From JBFKMV01 sp041629655 (GTDB taxonomy: Bacteria > Acidobacteriota > Polarisedimenticolia > Polarisedimenticolales > Polarisedimenticolaceae), in contig JBFKMV010000030.1 of the NCBI GenBank assembly GCA_041629655.1, positions 1 to 35,063 of the forward strand: a DNA stretch of 35,063 nucleotides. Reading direction: 5' to 3'. The translations under genes and the position numbers were made by a program. Positions 29,166 through 35,063 of the stretch are shown here, one piece after another. Each line of letters starts with the position of its first letter. The stretch's first letter is position 1. A model generated the notes under the pieces. The model did no database searches and was not told the origin of the DNA. It saw only the letters and a list, made by a program, of their open reading frames with translations.

Positions 29166-30388
29166 ACCGATACCAGGGCGTGGACTTCTTCGACGCGGAC
29201 TCGCTGCTCTCCGAGGAGGAGCGCGCCGTCCGCGACACGATCCGCGATTGGGTGCAGGAGCGCCTGCTGCCGGTGATCGCGGAGTGCTACGGTGCGCACC
29301 GCTTCCCCAAGGAGCTGGTGCCCGAGATGGCCGAGCTGGGCATCTTCGGCGCCAACCTGCCCGAGCAGTACGGCTGCGCGGGCCTCAACAACACCGCCTA
29401 CGGGCTGGTGATGCAGGAGCTGGAGCGCGGCGACTCGGGGATCCGCTCGTTCGCCAGCGTCCAGGGCGCGCTGGTGATGTACCCGATCCACGAGTTCGGC
29501 AGCGAGGAGCAACGCGCGCACTGGCTGCCGCGGCTGGCCGCCGGCGAATCGATCGGCTGTTTCGGGCTGACCGAGCCGGACCACGGCAGCAACCCCGGCG
29601 GCCTGCTGACCCGCGCCGTGCGCGACGGCGACGACTGGGTGCTCAACGGCACCAAGATGTGGATCACCAACGGCTCGATGGCCGACGTCGCGGTGATCTG
29701 GGCCAAGACGGGCGCGATCGACGAGCCGGGATCGATCCGCGGCTTCCTGGTCGAGGCCGAGCGCGACGGCTACACCGCGCGCGACCAGGCCGGCAAGCTG
29801 TCGCTGCTGGCCTCCGACACCAGCGAGATCGCGCTCCAGGACGTGCGGGTGCCGCAGGCCAACCTGCTGCCCGGCACCGCGGGCCTGAAGTCGGCGCTCT
29901 CGTGCCTGAACCAGGCGCGTTACGGCATCGCCTGGGGCGCCGTCGGCGCGGCGCAGGCCTGCTACGACGAGGCGCTGTCGTACGCCAAAAACCGCGTGCA
30001 GTTCGACCGGCCGATCGCCGGCACGCAGATCCAGCAGCAACGGCTGGTGGAGATGCTGACCGAGATCACCAAGGCGCAGCTGCTGTGCGTGCAGCTCGGC
30101 CGCCTGAAGGACAACGGGACGCTCTCGCACACCCAGGTCTCGCTGGCCAAGCGCAACAACGTCAGCATGGCCTGCGAGGTGGCCCGCGAGGCGCGGCGGC
30201 TGCTGGGCGCCAACGGGATCCTGCTCGAGTACCAGGCGATGCGGCACATGGCCAACCTGGAGTCGGTCTACACCTACGAGGGCACCCACGACATCCACGG
30301 CCTGATCGTGGGTCAGGAGATCACCGGGCTGAGCGCGATCGGCTCGGCGACGCCGCGCGAGACGGCCGGCGCGCGAGGGGAGGGCTGA
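29162..30388 (+). CDS. gcdH: Glutaryl-CoA dehydrogenase (decarboxylating)
   Basis: 408 aa, an FAD-dependent acyl-CoA dehydrogenase, starting at GTG 29162 that overlaps the Rrf2 stop; GGAGAC lies 6 nt upstream. The catalytic base is E373 in YEGTHDIHG. The residue equivalent to human GCDH Arg94, which holds the distal carboxylate, is R95 in DSGIRSF. CFGLTEPDHGSNPG and NGTKMWITNGS form the flavin/substrate region. The residue pattern favours glutaryl-CoA over simple fatty acyl-CoAs; a pimelyl-CoA dehydrogenase role cannot be fully excluded. Glutaryl-CoA arises from pimelyl-CoA beta-oxidation and would be turned into crotonyl-CoA and CO2. The ETF genes follow directly as electron acceptors. Confidence 0.92.
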   Translation: MNRYQGVDFFDADSLLSEEERAVRDTIRDWVQERLLPVIAECYGAHRFPKELVPEMAELGIFGANLPEQYGCAGLNNTAYGLVMQELERGDSGIRSFASVQGALVMYPIHEFGSEEQRAHWLPRLAAGESIGCFGLTEPDHGSNPGGLLTRAVRDGDDWVLNGTKMWITNGSMADVAVIWAKTGAIDEPGSIRGFLVEAERDGYTARDQAGKLSLLASDTSEIALQDVRVPQANLLPGTAGLKSALSCLNQARYGIAWGAVGAAQACYDEALSYAKNRVQFDRPIAGTQIQQQRLVEMLTEITKAQLLCVQLGRLKDNGTLSHTQVSLAKRNNVSMACEVAREARRLLGANGILLEYQAMRHMANLESVYTYEGTHDIHGLIVGQEITGLSAIGSATPRETAGARGEG

Positions 30389-30391
30389 CCG

Positions 30392-31141
30392 GTGAAGATC
30401 GCCGTCTGCGTCAAGCGCGTGCCCGATTCCGAGGCGCGGGTCAAGATCGCCGCCGACGGGCGGTCGATCGAGGAGTCCGGGCTGAAGTTCGTGCTCAACC
30501 CGTACGACGAGTTCGCGGTCGAGGAGGCGCTGGCGATCCGCGACCGCACGGGCGGCGAGGTGGTCGCGGTGTCGCTGGGACCGGCCGCCTGCGCCGAGAC
30601 GCTGCGCACGGCGCTGGCGATGGGCGCCGACCGCGCGATGCTGCTGGAGGCGGAGCGACCGCCGCTCGATCCGCTGGTCACGGCGCGGGCGCTGGCCGCC
30701 GAGCTGAAGGACGGCGGTTACGACCTCGTGCTGTGCGGCAAGCTGGCCATCGACGACCAGGCCCAGGCGGTGGGGCCGATGGTCGCGGAGCTGCTGGGGT
30801 GGCCCTGCGTCAGCGCGATCGTGCGGCTCGAGATCGACGAGACCGGCGGCACGGCGGAACGCGAGATCGAGGGCGGCGTGGAGGTCGTCGAGTTCCGGTT
30901 GCCGGCGGTGTTGACCGCCGACAAAGGGCTCAACGAGCCGCGCCGGCCCGCGCTGCGCGGGATCATGCAGGCCAAGCAGAAGCCGCTGGAAACGAAGCGC
31001 CCGGAGCTGGACCCCACCGGTACCCGGGTGCTCGACCTGGCGCCGCCGCCCGAGCGCAAGCCGGGGCGGATCCTGGGCCAGGGCGCCGAAGCCGTGCCGG
31101 CGCTGATCGACGCGCTGCGGGGCGAGGCGAGGGTGCTGTGA
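30392..31141 (+). CDS. etfB: Electron transfer flavoprotein, beta subunit
   Basis: 249 aa, starting at GTG 30392, 3 nt after the gcdH stop, with GAGGGGAGGG upstream. EtfB signatures are CVKRVPDSEARVKI at the N-terminus, NPYDEFAVEEALAIRD (residues about 37-52), and GKLAIDDQAQAVGPMVAELLGWP (the conserved nucleotide-loop region near residue 114). EtfB forms a heterodimer with EtfA, carrying FAD and AMP, and accepts electrons from acyl-CoA dehydrogenases in the cytoplasm. With gcdH before it and ETF-QO after it, this is a respiratory rather than a bifurcating arrangement. The stop TGA shares one base with the etfA ATG. Confidence 0.95.
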   Translation: MKIAVCVKRVPDSEARVKIAADGRSIEESGLKFVLNPYDEFAVEEALAIRDRTGGEVVAVSLGPAACAETLRTALAMGADRAMLLEAERPPLDPLVTARALAAELKDGGYDLVLCGKLAIDDQAQAVGPMVAELLGWPCVSAIVRLEIDETGGTAEREIEGGVEVVEFRLPAVLTADKGLNEPRRPALRGIMQAKQKPLETKRPELDPTGTRVLDLAPPPERKPGRILGQGAEAVPALIDALRGEARVL

Positions 31142-32115
31142 TGGGCGGCGTGCTGGCGATCCTGGAGCAACGCGGGGGGCGAATCCGGCCGGTCTCGCGC
31201 GAGGTGCTCGCGGCGGCGCGTATCGCGGCCGGCGCGGCGGGGGGCGAGGTGCACGCGCTGCTGATCGGTCCCCCGGGCCTCGAGCCCGCCGACGAGGACA
31301 CGCGCGGGGCGGCCGCGGTGTTCCTGGCGCTCCACGAGGGGCTCGCGCCGTACCGCGGCGAGACCTGGGCGCACGTGGCCGCGGCACACGCCGCTCGCGG
31401 CGGGTACGAGACCGTGCTGGTCGCCGCGACCGCCCTGGGACGCGACCTGGCGCCGCGGCTGGCCGCGCGGCTCCAGGCCGCGCTGGCGACCGACGTGACC
31501 GCGCTGGCCCACGAGGACGGCTTCGTCGTGCGGCGTCCGGTCTACGGCGGCAAGCTGCTGCGGACCGAGCGGCTCGAGCGCACGCCGCGCGTGGTCAGCG
31601 TCCGGCCGCGACAGTTCGCGCCGATCGGCACGGCGCCGCCCGAGCCGGCCGAGCGTCGCGAGGTCGAGGTGGACGGCTCCGTCGTCGACGCGGCGGGAAA
31701 AGTCGAGCTGCGCGGCGCGGAGCGCGAGGCGCTGGACGTCGCCGAGGCCTCGATCGTCGTCAGCGGAGGCCGCGGCGTCCAGGAGCCCGAGAAGTTCAAG
31801 CTGATCGAGGACCTCGCCGCGGCATTCGACGGCGCGGTCGGCGCGTCCCGCGCGGTCGTGGACGCGGGCTGGCGCTCGCACGCCGAGCAGGTGGGGCAGA
31901 CCGGCAAGACCGTCGCGCCCGAGCTCTACATCGCCGTCGGGATCTCCGGCGCGATCCAGCACGTGGCCGGGATGCGCACCGCGCGGGTGATCGTGGCGAT
32001 CAACAAAGACCCCGACGCCCCGATCTTCAAGCTCGCGGACTACGGGATCGTGGGCGACCTGTTCGAGATCGTGCCGCTGCTGACCGAGGCGGTCCGCCGG
32101 GCGCGCGAGTCCTGA
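31141..32115 (+). CDS. etfA: Electron transfer flavoprotein, alpha subunit
   Basis: 324 aa from the ATG at 31141 (TGATG overlap with etfB). The N-terminal domain (GGVLAILEQRGGRIRPVSRE) is followed by the FAD-binding C-terminal domain: GRGVQEPEKFKLIEDLAAAF near residue 210, SRAVVDAGW, QVGQTGKTVAPELYIAVGISG and the closing INKDPDAPIFKLADYGIVGDLFEIVPLL. The FAD-contacting motifs are all present and the length is normal. It partners with EtfB; electrons from glutaryl-CoA oxidation pass from its FAD to the ETF:quinone oxidoreductase encoded 4 nt downstream. Confidence 0.95.
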   Translation: MGGVLAILEQRGGRIRPVSREVLAAARIAAGAAGGEVHALLIGPPGLEPADEDTRGAAAVFLALHEGLAPYRGETWAHVAAAHAARGGYETVLVAATALGRDLAPRLAARLQAALATDVTALAHEDGFVVRRPVYGGKLLRTERLERTPRVVSVRPRQFAPIGTAPPEPAERREVEVDGSVVDAAGKVELRGAEREALDVAEASIVVSGGRGVQEPEKFKLIEDLAAAFDGAVGASRAVVDAGWRSHAEQVGQTGKTVAPELYIAVGISGAIQHVAGMRTARVIVAINKDPDAPIFKLADYGIVGDLFEIVPLLTEAVRRARES

Positions 32116-32119
32116 GCCG

Positions 32120-33784
<1,665 letters not shown>

Positions 33785-33793
33785 GGCCTGTCC

Positions 33794-34291
33794 TCAGACC
33801 GGCGCCCCGATCGACAGCCCCTGCACCCCGACCACGCGCGAGCGGCCGTTCGGCGCGACCAGCAGCACCGCCACGTCGACGGGGGTGCCGGGCTTCCACT
33901 TCGGGCCGTCGCGGGCGATCTTCTCCAGCAGCTCCGGCGGCGTCGGGCGGGGCTCGTCGGAGAACTTGGTCTCCCAGACCCCGTCCTCGTGGAACACCCA
34001 CAGGCGCGTCGCCTCGATCCCCACCGGGCGGCCGAGCTTCTCGCGGATCTGCACCAGCACGGTCAGCGGGCGCTCCTCCGGCGGCACCGGGGGCATGAAG
34101 TCGCGCCAGACGTGCGACTCCAGCTCGTAGCTGCGGCCGTCGAGCTCGACGCTCGACGGCGCGCTGCGCAGCGTGGCTGGCGTGAGCGGCGGCGGGAGAT
34201 CGTCGGTCACGCCCGTGTTGCAGCCGCAGAGCACGAGCGCGAGCGGGGCGGTCGCGAACACGACCAGCAGGAGGATCCGAAGGAGGCTCAT
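33794..34291 (-). CDS. Small lipoprotein of unknown function
   Basis: 165 aa from the ATG at 34291, chosen because GAGGAGGT lies 5 nt upstream. The signal peptide ends at a lipobox LCGC (C24), so the protein is probably a lipid-anchored periplasmic or outer-membrane protein. The mature part has strands and helices (SYELESHVWRDFMPP, LTVLVQIREKLGRPVGIEATRLWVF, PVDVAVLLVAPNGRSRVVGVQG) with no cysteines after the anchor and no motif I recognise. It ends convergently to the ETF-QO gene; a short 5-bp hairpin TGAGG/CCTCA (33782-33796) spans the junction. Upstream on the same strand, 46 nt away, is the PEP carboxykinase gene, so the two may be co-transcribed. Confidence 0.8.
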   Translation of the reverse strand: MSLLRILLLVVFATAPLALVLCGCNTGVTDDLPPPLTPATLRSAPSSVELDGRSYELESHVWRDFMPPVPPEERPLTVLVQIREKLGRPVGIEATRLWVFHEDGVWETKFSDEPRPTPPELLEKIARDGPKWKPGTPVDVAVLLVAPNGRSRVVGVQGLSIGAPV

Positions 34292-34337
34292 CGCGCACCT
34301 CCTCGATGACCACGCAACCGCCCCGATCATACCGTGT

Positions 34338-35063
34338 TCACAATCGGCAGACCAGCATCTCCCGCTCGAAGATCAGCTCCCGCGGCAGGTGATCGCTGAG
34401 CTTCAGGAACAGCTCCTCGTGCTGGAGCGTCTGGGGCCTCCAGGCCTCGCGGTCGATCCGCATCAGCTCGTCCCAGGCCGCCCGCGGGAACCGCAGGCCG
34501 GTCCAGTCGATGTCCTCGTAGCGCGGCATCCAGCCGATGGGGGTCTCGCGGGCCTTGCCGCCGAAGCGCGCGCGCTCCACGATCCACTTCAGGATCCGCA
34601 TGTTCTCGCCGAACCCGGGCCACAGGAAGTTGCCCGCGGCGTCCTTGCGGAACCAGTTGACGTGGAAGATGCGCGGCAAGGTCGAGACGCGTTTGCCCAT
34701 CTTGATCCAGTGCCGGAAGTAGTCGCCCATGTGGTAGCCGCAGAACGGCAGCATCGCCATCGGGTCGCGGCGCAGCTTGCCCACCTCGCCGGCCGCGGCG
34801 GCGGTCGTCTCGGAGGCCACGGTGGCGCCCAGATAGACGCCGTGGTTCCAGTTGAACGCCTGGTACACCAGCGGGATCGCAGTGGTGCGACGCCCGCCGA
34901 ACACGAACGCGCTGATCGGCACGCCCTCGGGGTCCTCCCAGGCCGGGTCGATCGTCGGGCACTGCGAGGCGGGAGCCGTGAAGCGGGCGTTCGGGTGGGC
35001 CGCCTTGCGGCCGCAGTCGGGCGTCCAGTCCTGCCCGGTCCAGTCGATCAGGTGCGCCGGCGG
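34338..35063 (-). CDS. pckG: Phosphoenolpyruvate carboxykinase (GTP), C-terminal part (partial)
   Basis: The last 241 codons are in the window; the start lies beyond base 35063. PckG converts oxaloacetate and GTP to PEP, CO2 and GDP in gluconeogenesis or anaplerosis. Diagnostic segments are the N-terminal part of this fragment DWTPDCGRKAAHPNARFTAP, then VPISAFVFGGRRTTAIPLVY with the conserved Arg pair, WNHGVYLGATVASETTAA, MLPFCGYHMGDYF, PRIFHVNWFRKD and LWPGFGENMRILKWI. These belong to the GTP-type, not the ATP-type, enzyme. The P-loop and catalytic Cys loop would be upstream of the edge. The frame is intact to the edge. Growth on aromatic acids, which enters metabolism as acetyl-CoA, would need gluconeogenesis, but no link to the operon is shown. 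Confidence 0.93.
   Translation of the reverse strand, partial: PPAHLIDWTGQDWTPDCGRKAAHPNARFTAPASQCPTIDPAWEDPEGVPISAFVFGGRRTTAIPLVYQAFNWNHGVYLGATVASETTAAAAGEVGKLRRDPMAMLPFCGYHMGDYFRHWIKMGKRVSTLPRIFHVNWFRKDAAGNFLWPGFGENMRILKWIVERARFGGKARETPIGWMPRYEDIDWTGLRFPRAAWDELMRIDREAWRPQTLQHEELFLKLSDHLPRELIFEREMLVCRL

Overview
The window is about 35 kb of very GC-rich (roughly 70 %) bacterial chromosome. It has short intergenic gaps, frequent ATGA-type start/stop overlaps and many GTG/TTG starts. Several features suggest a Gram-negative (diderm) environmental lineage: lipobox-type lipoproteins, a secreted thrombospondin type 3 repeat protein, an ETF:quinone oxidoreductase, and class I benzoyl-CoA reductase. 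Candidates include a Myxococcota/Desulfobacterota-like or Acidobacteriota-like lineage, but the phylum cannot be fixed from sequence reading alone. No tRNA, rRNA, insertion sequence, CRISPR array or origin was recognised, and no gap exceeds 300 bases.

Left part (1-4.0 kb, minus strand): an isoaspartyl peptidase lipoprotein, then two tandem glutamate-dehydrogenase-family genes, then the 5' end of a PEP/pyruvate-binding-domain gene that runs off the window. The first GDH copy keeps all four classical active-site residues. The second has lost all four and looks like a regulatory pseudoenzyme, as in the hetero-oligomeric GDH of Thermus.

Centre-left (4.1-16.6 kb, plus strand): an exported protein of unknown function; a SWIM/SNF2 helicase; an oligopeptidase B-like lipoprotein; an AhpD-like gene with an in-frame TGA exactly at the peroxidatic cysteine, followed by a SECIS-like hairpin (a probable selenoprotein of CxxU type); a YyaL/DUF255 thioredoxin-fold lipoprotein; a GNAT; a sulfotransferase; and a secreted calcium-binding repeat protein.

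Centre (16.6-19.0 kb): a MazEF-type toxin-antitoxin pair with a palindrome over its promoter, and a minus-strand pair encoding an ACT-domain protein and a GT39-like membrane glycosyltransferase.

Right part (19.2-33.8 kb, plus strand): one long, tightly packed operon for anaerobic aromatic degradation, had-oah-GNAT-dch-bcrC-bcrB-bcrA-bcrD-SDR-GNAT-rrf2-gcdH-etfB-etfA-ETF-QO. It encodes ATP-driven dearomatisation of benzoyl-CoA, hydration, oxidation and ring cleavage to a pimelyl-CoA derivative. It then encodes glutaryl-CoA oxidation/decarboxylation, with electrons passed through ETF to quinone. A sigma70-like promoter overlapped by a long palindrome precedes it. The ETF-QO lacks one of the four cysteines expected for its [4Fe-4S] cluster. 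Two paralogous acetyltransferases and an Rrf2 regulator lie inside the operon. Benzoate-CoA ligase and the ferredoxin-reducing system are not in the window.

Right edge (minus strand): a small lipoprotein of unknown function and the C-terminal part of GTP-dependent PEP carboxykinase.
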